DNA of 64,000 bases from Capronia americana (taxonomy: Eukaryota > Ascomycota > Eurotiomycetes > Chaetothyriales > Herpotrichiellaceae). This document shows, piece after piece, positions 1 through 10,557 of this stretch. The stretch covers positions 1,240,001 through 1,304,000 of the forward strand of contig JADWQD010000008.1 of NCBI GenBank assembly GCA_016110215.1, in the 5' to 3' direction. The first letter of the stretch is position 1. Each line of letters starts with the position of its first letter. Position numbers and translations under genes: made by a program. The notes beneath the pieces were generated by a model. That model did no database searches, had not been told where the DNA came from, and worked only from the letters and a program-made list of their open reading frames with translations.

Positions 1-862
1 ACCGGGTACAAGAAACCAGCCTTATTAGCTGCCCAACAGAACCGAGACACACTGTCATGGGTAATTTACTACTAGTACAGTAGAACTAAAAGTCATAACC
101 AGGAAGAGAGAACTGTAATTTCTTCAACGACGCCGAGGAGGCTTTGAAATAGCAGAAATACTCCACATCAACATGGATGTTATATGAGATTAGTAGCGGA
201 TGGTCATGTTCTCGAGAAATCGCATGTGACCGTATGACTTTGCACAGAAATGCCGACTGTCAACATGTCGACGTGGGCATGATTCTGACGCCAGATGCAA
301 GCGGAATAAGTCTTCACCTTGAACCTCATGTGACTTCCGAGCGCTAACATGGTCGATCATTCAGGCTTGTTAGGATGATATCCCGAGGATCCTACCTGGA
401 ACAGATCGCCGCTGGCGTCACAGCCATGGATGGTTGTCCGGCAATGTTGATTATCCCTAAGGGAACGTTTTGAGCCAGGCTAGGTAAGTATCTAAAGACA
501 AGAGACGGTCAAGAAGCATTGTCATGAGTGGCGCAGTCGTGTGCTTAGCTTTGTTCGGTACCTAAATTCCGAAGCCTGTCCCTGCGCCGCTTGCCTGCGA
601 TCATGAATGCACGAAAGTACTTGGGCAGAACGATAATTGTCACCTCATAAGCCCGTTCGTAGACAAAGCCGCCGCCGTCTTCCGCCAGAGCATGGTAATA
701 AGGTTGCACTGAGGCAGTCAGGACAGCATGTGCCAGGCACTTGCTCGACCACGATACGCTTTGACGTGTCGTCCGCTGTAAATCCGTGCACCGCCGAAGA
801 CCGTTTGGATGTCGCACCGTGATTCCCAAAGTCTCACAAATGTGAGCAAGCTTGTCAGTTCT
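1..862. other. Intergenic, nothing recognised
   Basis: I see only short unsupported reading frames on both strands, with no recognisable protein, RNA or repeat. The right end is the 3' flank of the DUF3445 gene. Confidence 0.5.
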
Positions 863-2215
863 TCAGCTGCGTAAGAATTGCTTGACAATGTCGCCCCAAA
901 TATTGCTTTTCTTGTACTCCACTATTCCAGGTGCGTTGCCCTTACTCAGCCCTTCGATGGCGTTTGCTAGATCCTCTCCATAGCCTGCGGCTTTGATATC
1001 CGTCAGTGGGTAAAGATATGTTTTGATCGTAAAGACGACAGCTTTGGATCGGGGGAGCCGATATAGTGTTTGACTCTCGCTTCGTACAAAGGCCTACATG
1101 TGCGAGCACGGTCAGTTATCCATCAATCTTGGTTGTGGTGAGCCTGAACATACCTTCTGGATATCAACCGGCGACTTCTCATCCTTGTACGGTTGATGAC
1201 CCTCGGGCACGAACATGCGGCCGTCGTCGACGACAACCCACTAATTGTCTCCTGATTAGAAAGGCAACGGAAGAGGTGTGCCCACTCACGTTTGCTCGTC
1301 TGACAACTTTGCCAATCTCCAGGAGGTCGATCCATCTGTCAAGCTTCTGCGCGAGATGGGATTGGAATCCAGGCACCGCTCCATGGATGTCTCTGAGCTT
1401 CATATTAAGACGGTGTCTCGTGTTCGGGCCATTAGCAAAGCAGTTGACAAATGCCTGAAGGGTGTATCCATCGTTGTCGGGTGAAGGAAGCATCAGGAGC
1501 ATGTCCTCATCGACAAGTGATCCAATGACCTCCAGCGCAGCCAGTGGAGAGCTCGGAGGCTCCAGAGAGTAGGACTGAAGCGTGACCAGGTTTTTGAGAC
1601 AGGAATCCTCTGATGAGGACGTAGAGAGAATATCACGTCCGACTTCTCCACGTTCAATCCGGAAGATAGTGGGGAATCGTTGTGGAAGGTAGTGATCCAC
1701 GAGCCAAACGTATAATTCTCTTACAGCTGCTTCTGCACCAGGTTCGCATCCGATCACGGAATTCTCATTTTTCTGAATGACTCGGATGCGCTCGTTGATG
1801 TTGTCTGGGTATGTGCGATCAATGGAAATGAGCTCAGAGATTGGAATCGTCAGCATGCCTGGAAACATTAGAATTGCAAAGAGTGGCTTGTGGGATTAAT
1901 ACCAAAGGACAGATTGTAAGCTTGTTGGTATGGATGAATGATGGTTCTCGGCGCGTCTTGCCATTTGAAGTCTGGCAATGGCTCGATCTCACCGTGGAAT
2001 ACTCCTTGTTCTGTTGGTAATGAGACGGGGTGACCAGACGGTAATGGTCGATCAACCTGTGAAATGTGGCGACTCATGAGATCTATGTTGCGCACACTTG
2101 TGAGGTCTGTCACGACGCGCTCACTCACCTTCCAGAAAAACGAGGAGATATATCTGAGCATCGTGAGATGTGGAAAATGAATGCTGTATTGCTGAAGCTT
2201 CTCGAATGTTGACAA
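863..2215 (-). CDS. HRQ / DUF3445 family protein (heme-dependent oxidative N-demethylase-like)
   Basis: Exons on the minus strand are 2129-2215, 1903-2056, 1290-1858, 1154-1240 and 863-1093, summing to 375 codons plus stop. All four introns (72, 44, 49 and 60 nt) have GT-AG ends. The joined protein shows family hallmarks: FGMLTIPISELISID, a YVWLVDHYLPQRFPTIF block, the QAFVNCF and PGFQSHLAQ segments, RRANWVVVDDGRMFVPEG, and a C-terminal SQTLYRLPRSKAVVFTIKTY block. DUF3445 proteins are named as heme-dependent oxidative N-demethylases by annotation pipelines. The substrate of fungal members is not established, so the biochemical role is inference. The first exon is the weakest part: the start could be Met-19 of the chosen reading frame, or lie further upstream, because members often have an N-terminal membrane anchor. 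The first intron (2057-2128) is a multiple of three and could also be read through. Confidence 0.8.
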
Positions 2216-2689
2216 ACAAGGCTATGTTGCAGGACGTGCGGCCACCTGGAAGGAGCAATCAGACAACGGTGCAATCGCATACTACAGCAGATCTTCAGAG
2301 AGGGCCAACTAACAAGAGAAGACTGTTAGTATTGTTGAGGAAATCTGCGATTGGTAGACGCCGTGTTACAAACTGACCTTTGTACGGTCAATTGAGAAGG
2401 CAGAAATAAAAGTCCGATAAGACTGCTGGAATCGACATCTTTATTCTCAGTCAATCTAAACGTAGCGGTCCAAACTACCCAGTAACGTCAGATTCATCAC
2501 GGCTCGTTCGTTCGCTCCGGGCACGGTCAGCTCGAGTGACAGTCTCACATTTTGTCAAGCAAGTTTTGTTTGTACAAGAGTCAACAAACCGTTTCCTTAC
2601 ACCAAGCCATGATTTTCGACAACACTTACAGCAAACGGGAACAGCAACAATCGCCTGCTAGTTCACCCCGCACCACTTGGCCGTGCTCA
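2216..2689. other. Intergenic, nothing recognised
   Basis: No supported gene. This may include the promoter or a missed 5' exon of the DUF3445 gene. Confidence 0.4.
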
Positions 2690-3700
2690 TGCAATCCTTG
2701 GTGGTGATTGTCACCATTGACCGTGGAACGGGGGCCAATCGTATCAAAGAATGTGCTCAGCCAGACTCTTGCAGCTCCACGAAGACCGAGCAAGACACGT
2801 GCGGCCAGAAGAGCTGGCTTGCATGGCAAAACAGCCTACCCAAAGGCCGAGCACGTTGCAGCAAGCCCTGCTGGACAGTCTCCACTGGCTGGACGCCTGG
2901 CAACAGCAGCAACAACGCGCAGTTGATGATGCACTGGTTGAAAAGAAACGTGTTTGTTCCTATTTCTACCCTACAAGGTGGACATTCCTGCGCTGACATA
3001 TGCAAGCACATTCCTGGCTGCTGGTCTACGACAATGCAGAAGCACAGCCTTTTTTGAACGATTTTGTCCCAAAGGCAGGACAAGGAGCAGTCTTGATGAC
3101 GACGACGTGTTCCAGGCTCGGATGGCTACGAAATCCAAAGCTTTGCGGCTCCGGCCGGGGCGGAATTTCTGCTCCGTCTTCTCCACGCTCACGACTCGAC
3201 ACGAGATGTGGCTTCACCGGAAGCAAAGTCAGAGGCTCTTGAGCTCTTTACACAGGTTGGTGGACATGCCTTGGCTTTGACTCGGATGGCTGGGCTTATC
3301 TGCTCTCGGCACTGGTCGTTACGTGAATGTCTGCGTCTCTACACGAAGACAGCCCAAGAGCAATCCACAATGCCCGCCCTGGCAACGGTGTCGACCTCGA
3401 CTACAAGTTCTTGATCAACACTGTATTTCGAGACCAGCTCACCGGCGTCAAAAACTCCCTTGCGTTCACCCTCCTGGGTATCCTCAGTTTCTTGGTTCCG
3501 GATGCTATCGACCAGCAACTGTTCGACCCCAGCAATTCCAATCCTCCTTCAGCACTACAATGGCGAAAATGTGCTGTGGTTGCAGCCAATCAGTGGTCTG
3601 GCGCAGTCACTTATTTGATAACTCGCTCACTTCACTTTGTTACCGCAGTTCACGGAAAGCTTCTCAGGAGTCTTCAGTCTTTTCGCCCCGCAATTCACGG
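2690..3700 (+). pseudogene. Decayed NB-ARC/NLR-like gene remnant
   Basis: Fragments in three frames align in order with a fungal NB-ARC-type STAND protein. At 3000-3150 (frame 3) there is WLLVYDNAEAQPFLNDFVP then GQGAVLMTT, the Walker B-like and following strand region. At 3200-3340 (frame 1) there is ALELFTQVGGHALALTRMAG followed by LICSRHWSLRECLRLY, as in the winged-helix and ARC part. At 3390-3570 (frame 3) there is LDYKFLINTVFRDQL and LGILSFLVPDAI, as after the ARC domain. An in-frame stop sits near 2997, and at least two frame changes are needed, near 3150-3200 and 3345. No intact P-loop was seen upstream. In fungi such proteins act as intracellular sensors in non-self recognition, but here the gene cannot make a full protein. 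The family call rests on motif memory and not on an alignment. Confidence 0.5.
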
Positions 3701-3709
3701 CGTGTCAAC

Positions 3710-4431
3710 ATGGTGGCTGTTCAACTAATCCAGCTCAAGCCAAATGTCGGGGTTGACAATGAAAAGTGACTGAAGATCATCTCCAAATTTCGATCGGCAG
3801 AAGGTGGCACAGCTGTGGTGTGGGCACTGCAGCACGAAGATCCCAAGATGGCAGGAATCGCAGCTTGTGAGTACATATCTCTGCCTGCCAATGTAAATTC
3901 GAGTCGCTTATGATGTCTTTCTGGACAGGTTTCGACACCTACGGTCATCAAAAGGCATGGGCGGCCTCAGACGCTGGCCACAAGGTCAAGGACGATATCT
4001 CGCTGCTTGCATCTGGTCCAATCTACGAGGATGTCGTGCTCTTTCCAGAAGACCCACTTCCAACAATCAAAGTGAACGTCGTTGAGCTCGTTTCATGGAT
4101 TCACCCTGTGGAAAAAATCGATGCGGAGCGCGCGAACAAGGTCGCAGATGGCTTCAAGCACTTCCAGAAAGCAATCAGCAGCGAAGCGCCAGAAGCGGAC
4201 GGAGGACTTGTTGCGGGATGGGGCCAAGTCCCTTTCGACCATGAAGGGGTGAAGTCGAGACGCTTCACGTCCCTTATCGGCTGGAAAAGTGTGGATGCTC
4301 ACTACAAGTGCAAAGAGACCAGGCCTTTCCTTGACAACATTCACTGGCTCATGGAAAATGATGATTCGGGCGTCGAGATGGTTCACTATGCATACAGCAA
4401 CTCGCTTGACGGTGCAGGGACAAACTTGTAA
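3710..4431 (+). pseudogene. Small alpha/beta-barrel-like (ABM/EthD-type) protein gene with premature TGA
   Basis: Two exons (3710-3866 and 3929-4431) join cleanly across a 62-nt GT-AG intron into 219 codons, interrupted only by TGA at 3767-3769 (codon 20). The N-terminus MVAVQLIQLKPN, then a VVWALQHEDPK strand, and a later SLIGWKSVDAHYKCKETRPF helix, resemble two repeats of a dimeric alpha/beta-barrel (antibiotic-biosynthesis-monooxygenase / EthD) domain. That assignment is by pattern only. Translation could instead begin at an internal Met at about 3848, giving a protein lacking the first strand. The TGA could come from CGA or TGG by one transition. A sequencing error is the alternative. It lies just after the NB-ARC remnant on the same strand. 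Confidence 0.5.
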
Positions 4432-4543
4432 GCACGTCACTATCTAGACAATGAGCGCAGGGAGCGAAATTCCATGCACTTGAACATGTAAGAGGAGAGA
4501 GCCAAATTCATGTGGATCGCAATGCCCGACCCAAAGCACATTG

Positions 4544-5885
4544 TTACCGTTGTAGCTTCTGCAGCTTCAATTGTGCCACCGACATTTCCAGTTGTGCTGC
4601 AGATATACCTATCTGGACAATAGTAAGAATGATCGAGAGAACGCCGACAACCAGTAGGGTCCAGAATGCAAACCATTCGGTCTTGTTCGTCCGATCTCTC
4701 CACCGGTCACGTAGCTTTGTAGCCTTGTGCCGCTGGAGAAATTGCAGAATCACAGCAAGCCGAGCTCCAAGAGTGGGGAAATCCAGGTGAGTATAGACCT
4801 GCTTGTCGACCAGAGGGTTGCCAGGAACATCATCCATCGGAGACGGCTTTTTCCCACAGAGCCGATCGAGCAGAGGATCAAGCAGCGCGCCATCTTTAGC
4901 TCTCTGTCTCTCCACGCGGTTGAAATACCTCGTGCAGCTTTCACTTGGCCAAAGAGAAGTCTGAAAGAAAGCAGGACTTCGCGATGAAATTGAGCATGTT
5001 TGGCATCTGATAATTGTGCCGGCCGGTCCTCATCAAGCAGCCTGTAAAGCGGCATTAGCACGGCAATGGCACCTATTTCCTAGATGTAGGAACTTACAAG
5101 TCAAAAAGAGATGGTCCTGCCGCAGAGTTGAGATACGATGCACATACTGAAGGTGCTCGAAACAGGAAAAGAGTGCTTGTGGGTTCGTGGAAGTCCAAAT
5201 GCGCCCGGACATCGTCCACCCATGTCACAGAGATCTGCCGGCCTGCAATCTTCAGGAACAGCGAGGCAATGTTCAGTAGAGACACAGGGAAGTTTACTTG
5301 CTCGTCGCACAAGTTGACCTGGTCGAGGATCCCTGTGGCACCTACCCCGCGAAGTACTCTGGTAAATGGCCGTCCAGCTTCGGAGAAAGGTGTGATTTCG
5401 TGGCTGGCGATTTCGGAGCCAGCCTTCTCGATTTGAAGTCCCTTTAGCGACGCGGGCGTGTACAGCGTCGTAAGCTTTCCGAGGGCAGCGAACACAGCCA
5501 GACGTAGACTGTCCTGAAGGTTTGCAACACTGCCAATTTCTGTACCCACGTTACGTGCAAGACGCGAGGCGATCGAGTCAATAGTAATTGACTTGTTGTC
5601 CTCAGCCAGCTTCTGAACGCTCAGGGTGACCTCGCAAAGCATGTCCAACAGTGTCCAGGCGTGTTGATCAGTGCGATTGTCGTTCAGCAGGCTTAGAGGT
5701 TTCTTGAAGAACTGGTGTTCGAGGCGCCTGATCTGAGAAATCAAATACTTTGTAGCATCGTACCTCGGATCGTCGAATACTTTCGAAGAGGCTGGCTGTG
5801 GTTTACCAAATATCGTAGTCCGGAGCCTTTCTTCCACATTGGTCAGTGTGGTCAATGGGAAATCTGGTGCAGCAGGAGCGGCCAT
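4544..5885 (-). pseudogene. Uncharacterised fungal protein with C-terminal membrane helix, frame break near 4930
   Basis: Exon 1 is 5098-5885 and exon 2 starts at 5041 after a clean 56-nt intron (GTAAGT to TTTACAG). Exon 2 reads FRLLFGQVKAAR, a hallmark of a common fungal family of unknown function. The expected continuation (YFNRVERQRAKDGALLDPLL, then LCGKK, DFPTLGARL, LRDRWRD) lies in a different frame from about 4927 down to the stop at 4544. No intron fits the change, so about one base lost or two gained near 4927-4932 is the simplest explanation. Unrepaired, translation stops at 4750. The C-terminal end WFAFWTLLVVGVLSIILTIV is one strong membrane helix. I start at Met 5885 (MAAPAAPDF); an upstream in-frame Met exists at 5927. 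Decay or a sequence error are both possible. Confidence 0.6.
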
Positions 5886-6948
5886 TGTGGTGTCACATAT
5901 CCTAGGTTCAGGGGGTGGATTACGCAAATTAGGTGCGGCGAAAGAGATGAGAGACTAACGAATAGTGAAATGACTGACCTGGACATCAATTCAATGGTTC
6001 TTGAAGACGACCACAACCATGGCTTTTGCACAGCCTGGCGCTAAGGTGGTGATGTTCCAAGCCGTAGCACAGCGTACCAAAAGGTCCGTAGGGCGGGTGG
6101 CAGCGCTGCGGCTTAAGTCAGCCTATTGAGCGAAGTCACACCCGTAGCTTTACACCTCAGTTAGTTTTTGTCATTCAGAACCAGTATGCATTGGTACTGG
6201 TACTGTCTAGTAGTTTTAGTGATATTCTAAGTACCACAGCATCTGTACCCTGCAATGCGGAAACTATCCAGTATCACGTCGCAGAGTGCCGGAGCAGATA
6301 TAGATTTCTCCGAAATCTCGTTTTTAAGCGTCTCTCGCCTGCCTGCAATTGTTGTGAGTGTTGGCCTGCGCCTGTTGCGCGATAGCGTCTTGCGTGATAC
6401 CTGTTTACCTGTTCGTCTGCGCCTCTTACCCTAGAAAAGTAGTAAGTGAGTGGTGGGTGAGTAGAAGGTAAATTAAAGGTGAGCGGGACGTGAGCGCTGT
6501 TTAAAAGCGGGGCGGGTCGGGTAAGGGTCGAGGTGTACTGGGTGTGGCTAGCGTGCGTCTCCAGCAACATGAAAGAGCCTTTCCTTCAGCCTTGTGAAAC
6601 CTGAGTCACCAAACGATGTGACTCTCGAGACAGGCAGCCGCGTTGAACGCCCTCGACTTTCATCCTTGGGTGGAATTCAATACGAAATTATATAATTCAT
6701 CGCTGTCCATCGATGAAAGTTCAGCTTCACTTCTAGGTCTAGGTCTGGGTCCTACACAGGAAGTGTAGGTCGAAGGGCTAGCCGTAATACATACCTACTG
6801 TACTTCGTCGGACAGAGGAAGCACAAAGAAGGGGAAATCAGTCTCTTGCATACCTTAGGCACCTAGAACGACAACACTTCAGCTCAGCCTTCAGCCTTAA
6901 CCGCTTCCTCACCACATATTAGCCACAGACCACCAAAACAAGGCCTCG
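5886..6948. other. Intergenic, nothing recognised
   Basis: About 1 kb without a supported gene. Around 6735 there is a short run of GGTCTA/GGTCTG repeats of a few units. The right end is the leader of the Nudix gene. Confidence 0.4.
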
Positions 6949-7725
6949 GTGCCCAACATGGCATTATCCAAGTCCAAGTCCGAGTTCGAGTTCGAGTCCG
7001 GGCCCGAAGTCATCCATCCAGCACGACTGTCCAACTTCACGTCCCCGGCCTCCCTGTCGCCATTTACCGTCCCATATGAAACATACATCGCCAACCTGGA
7101 CCGGCTCAAGGCCGAGACACCCGCGTCCCAGTCCACGTACCACTACCAACATGTCGCTGTCGGAGCGTTGGTCTTCTGCTCGCAATTCGATTCCGGCTCT
7201 CAGCATCACTCCGATGGCACCAGCGACCCAGAACCCCGCATCCTCCTCCTCCGCCGCTCCCCCCACGACAGCATGCCCCTCCGCTGGGAACCTCCCGGCG
7301 GGGCATGCGATCCTGACGACCCCAGCATCCTGCACGCTTGCGCCCGCGAGCTATGGGAGGAGGCCGGCCTGGTGACCAAAGCCATCGTCGGAGTCATTGA
7401 CCCGGACGGCCGCGTTTTTTACACGAGAAGTGGCAAGGCGGTGTGTAAATTTGAGTTCTTCGTCGATGTGGATCTGGGTGTGGGTGTGGGTGTGGATGGG
7501 GAGGATGCGCCGTCACCGCCGCCCAGGGTCAGCTTGGATCCGAATGAGCATGTGGATTTCGTGTGGGCTACAGAGGGGGAGTGTGTGGCTGGGCGGCGGA
7601 TGGGGGAGGGCGAGGAGCAGGGCATGGAGCTGGTGTTCACGAACGAGGCACAGAGGGTCGTTGTGTTGGAGGCGTTTCGACGCGTGAAGAACGTTAAGCA
7701 GCCAATGAATTCGGTCTCGTCATGA
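6949..7725 (+). CDS. Nudix hydrolase domain protein
   Basis: Single-exon gene of 258 residues. The Nudix box occupies residues about 117-141: GGACDPDDPSILHACARELW followed by EEAGL, so the catalytic REL-x-EE-x-G core is intact. The first box glutamate (GX5E) is replaced, with acidic residues shifted upstream as in other fungal members. Upstream, VAVGALVF and RILLLRRSPHD fit the first strands of the Nudix fold. Such enzymes cleave nucleoside diphosphates linked to another moiety; the substrate here cannot be told. Residues 4-17 are an SKSKSEFEFES low-complexity run, and a GTGTGG repeat encodes LGVGVGVD at about residues 177-184. The first ATG of the frame is used; Met-4 is an alternative. Confidence 0.85.
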   Translation: MPNMALSKSKSEFEFESGPEVIHPARLSNFTSPASLSPFTVPYETYIANLDRLKAETPASQSTYHYQHVAVGALVFCSQFDSGSQHHSDGTSDPEPRILLLRRSPHDSMPLRWEPPGGACDPDDPSILHACARELWEEAGLVTKAIVGVIDPDGRVFYTRSGKAVCKFEFFVDVDLGVGVGVDGEDAPSPPPRVSLDPNEHVDFVWATEGECVAGRRMGEGEEQGMELVFTNEAQRVVVLEAFRRVKNVKQPMNSVSS

Positions 7726-7978
7726 TGATGTTGAGCAAGCGGTCAAGGCAATCAAATAATGGAAAGGGCAAGCGTTGAAATAATTAGAAGTGCTTTTCGT
7801 TATTGGTACACGCTGCTTCATGTGATGTTACAAACTCCTTCCCCAATGATTGAATTCAAGCCGCCAGCTGCTCTTGTTTCGCACCAACCTGACTCCATGT
7901 GTTCTCTCCATGCAAGTGCTTTCATTAAGACATTTTCAGTCGTAAGGCAGTATGTGTATGCGCAAGCTGTGAGCCCAA

Positions 7979-9307
7979 TCAGACCGTGGTAGGAACAGGC
8001 TTGCGGCCGACGCTGCTGGTGTTGTAGTGCGTCCCTCCGGTCATGGTAGCATCAGAGTTCCTAGCAGATGATGCACCATTCGTGAAGCCATGTGTTCCAT
8101 GGAGGCCAGCATTCGCTTCAACATCGCCTTCAGGCTTATGCATATAACGCTCCTGCTGTAATGCCCCCGTGTTGAAGCCAGCCGCTTGACCCCTCAGCCC
8201 GTGTGCAGCATCGAAAGGAGCTCCGCCATAGTGTTCTTCGTATCCCCATCCAGCTTGTCTGGTGAAAACAGCAGTCTCGAAGCCTCCAGCTCCAGCAGCA
8301 CCTGCCCCATACGAGAACGGTGTGTGGCGAGTCAGGGGAATGTGGTTGAATCTGAAGTCCCACACAGAGGCGTACACCATACGGTAGCTCGAGATGGCAA
8401 AGACTGAGCCGATAACGGCACCAGCGAAGACGTCGTACCAGTTGTGGTATTCATCGATGGTAAGGGCTCCACCAATCAGACAAGCACCGAGGAGAGGAGC
8501 ATAGGTGACGATGAGCTTCCAGAATGCTGGGTGGTGGTTGCTGAAGACCTTGAGCTTTGCATTAAGGTAGAAATAAAGGTATAGAAATCCGGCAAAGGCG
8601 GCAGTGGTATGGCCAGATGGCATGGATTCAAGCGAATCGTCAATCTGATCGACATCACCCCGGCAGATATTGCGCTGGAACATAATGCTCTCAAATCCCG
8701 AGCCAGGGTGAGCAGCCATCAATGCTGGATCCGGGTCGCACACGGCCAGAAAATGTGGTCGAAGGCCGCCAATGAGCCACTTGATGAAGACTTGAAACAC
8801 TGCGGCTCCGATGAGCGCGTAGAGGAGACCGATGACGGCGTTGTTGAGATCCCAGAAAGAGCGGATACGGAATTGCATAACCAGGAAGATGAAGATCGGA
8901 ATCAGGGAGGCAAGAAGGGCGGCGAGCCAGATTGGGACGATCTCGTGGCGGAGGGGATAGGCGAACTCAGGGTAGACAATCTCTCCGTCGGAAAAGGTCA
9001 CTGGGAATGAGCGGCTTGGTGCTGGTTTGGCTTCGTAGACACCAAGACCAACTGCGCCCATGGCGGCCATGGTCAAGATGTCGAGCCACGTGAACTTGAG
9101 CCTAACGAGCACCGTTGGTCAGCTCATCGTCCCGGATTAGAAGGGAAGTCCTGCAACTCACCATTGTCCAAAGCTAGGTCTGTAGTTGAAGTTGCCAGAG
9201 TCAACATCAAACGGCTGCCGGCTTCGCTTCTCCTTATGAAGGGCATTCCCAGCTGTAGTATTGCCGGTTGCGGTTGTATTGCGAGTCCGTCTTGTAAAGA
9301 GCCCCAT
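7979..9307 (-). CDS. PAP2-family membrane phosphatase (lipid phosphate phosphatase-like)
   Basis: Exons 9162-9307 and 7979-9101 (60-nt intron, GTGAGT to GTTAG) give 422 residues. An N-terminal cytosolic stretch rich in Thr/Asn/Arg precedes about six membrane helices. PAP2 motif 1, KWLIGGLRP, lies at about residues 156-164 and motif 2, SMPSGHT, at about 208-214. Motif 3, normally SR-x5-H-x3-D, reads ALTIDEYHNWYD at about 261-272. His-268 and the Asp remain, but the Ser-Arg pair is replaced by Ala-Leu. Yeast relatives (DPP1, LPP1) dephosphorylate diacylglycerol pyrophosphate and phosphatidate. The changed motif makes the exact activity uncertain. The start MGLFTRRT was chosen because the longer frame adds a hydrophobic run that looks untranslated. 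Confidence 0.85.
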
Positions 9308-10557
9308 CTTGACAATACAAACCGCTATCAGGTGCAGGAGAAGAAACTGTGCAGTGATGGGACGAAGAAAGATGAAGAGAAGCAACTTTGATGTGGGCTC
9401 ACTGTAGAAGCTCACTGCTGCACCTGCTTGCCTCAGGTGAAGGGGAAGTGAAAGGCAAGTGCATCTGATGGGAGTTGAAGTATTTCACTTCTGACGGTGC
9501 TCTTTGGCACAATGACGCAGTGGGAATTATGCTAGCGTGTCAAATGATACTACTGTTATACTGAACGGAGCAATGGCCTGCCTTGTTTTTGGCCTTTCGG
9601 CACCACTGCTTGCACGAAACAGGCGACGGTGCAACGAGCGATTGGAGTCGGGATGCAGATCACTGAAGCAAGCTTGCAAACTTGGAAATCTTGTATCACA
9701 CTAAAGTGCTTGGCTGACGTGAAATGTGGCTAGTGACCTCCACCACTGCAAGGATCGGCTATCGATGTGTGAACGCATCGAGATGAAGGAGCATCCAGTA
9801 CTAGAGAACAAAAGGAGGATCTGATCGAGCGGTGACGATACCAAATGGACTCTCGTATGGTTGGCTTCTACGGGTATCACAGCACAGTTGGAGTGATTTC
9901 TCAACTGGCTCGGACAATTCGACTCCCGCAGGCCACAGATTCAACGCATAGGGATAGTACGCAAGGATCAGGACCAAGCTCTCGAGTCTCCATTTCACCT
10001 GTGGCGTTCACGCCACAAGCCATTCCGTGTCACTTCAATTAGCGGCGGAAGGTGAGCATGGCAGATGCTTGTCAAATCCACGGGTTTCGCACCTCTTCGG
10101 CTGGTGTGTTCCCAAGATGCAGTCCCGTTTGACCACACAACAAACAGATAGTACCTTGGTGAAACTGATAGTCAGGGATCCGGATGAACGGCAGCCTTTG
10201 ACAAGAATGACTCATTGTCGACCGACGCCTCCGAGCCGTTGATGGTGTGTTGATCGCATGGTGGTGGAGCTCGAATAGATTGCCGTGCCAACGTTGATCA
10301 TGATAGTATGTAGGTGGATGCATCGATGAAGCTCACCACACTCCGACGAGCATATACTTTATTTCTCAAGAACGACCGGAACCACCATCATGCACAGTAC
10401 TCGGATCTCGAGGACAGGAGCAATGGAATCGGCCTGTGTATTGTACAAAGTCGCATAGCTTCACCAAGGCCGTCTTTCCCAATTTCATGACTGACTTTCT
10501 TTCCCATTTGGCCCAGACACGGCATCATTACCAGTAAACCACGTCATCCGATACACA
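9308..10557. other. Intergenic, nothing recognised
   Basis: 1.25 kb between a divergently placed 5' end (PAP2 gene) and the 3' end of the phosphodiesterase gene. Only short random reading frames are present. Confidence 0.4.
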
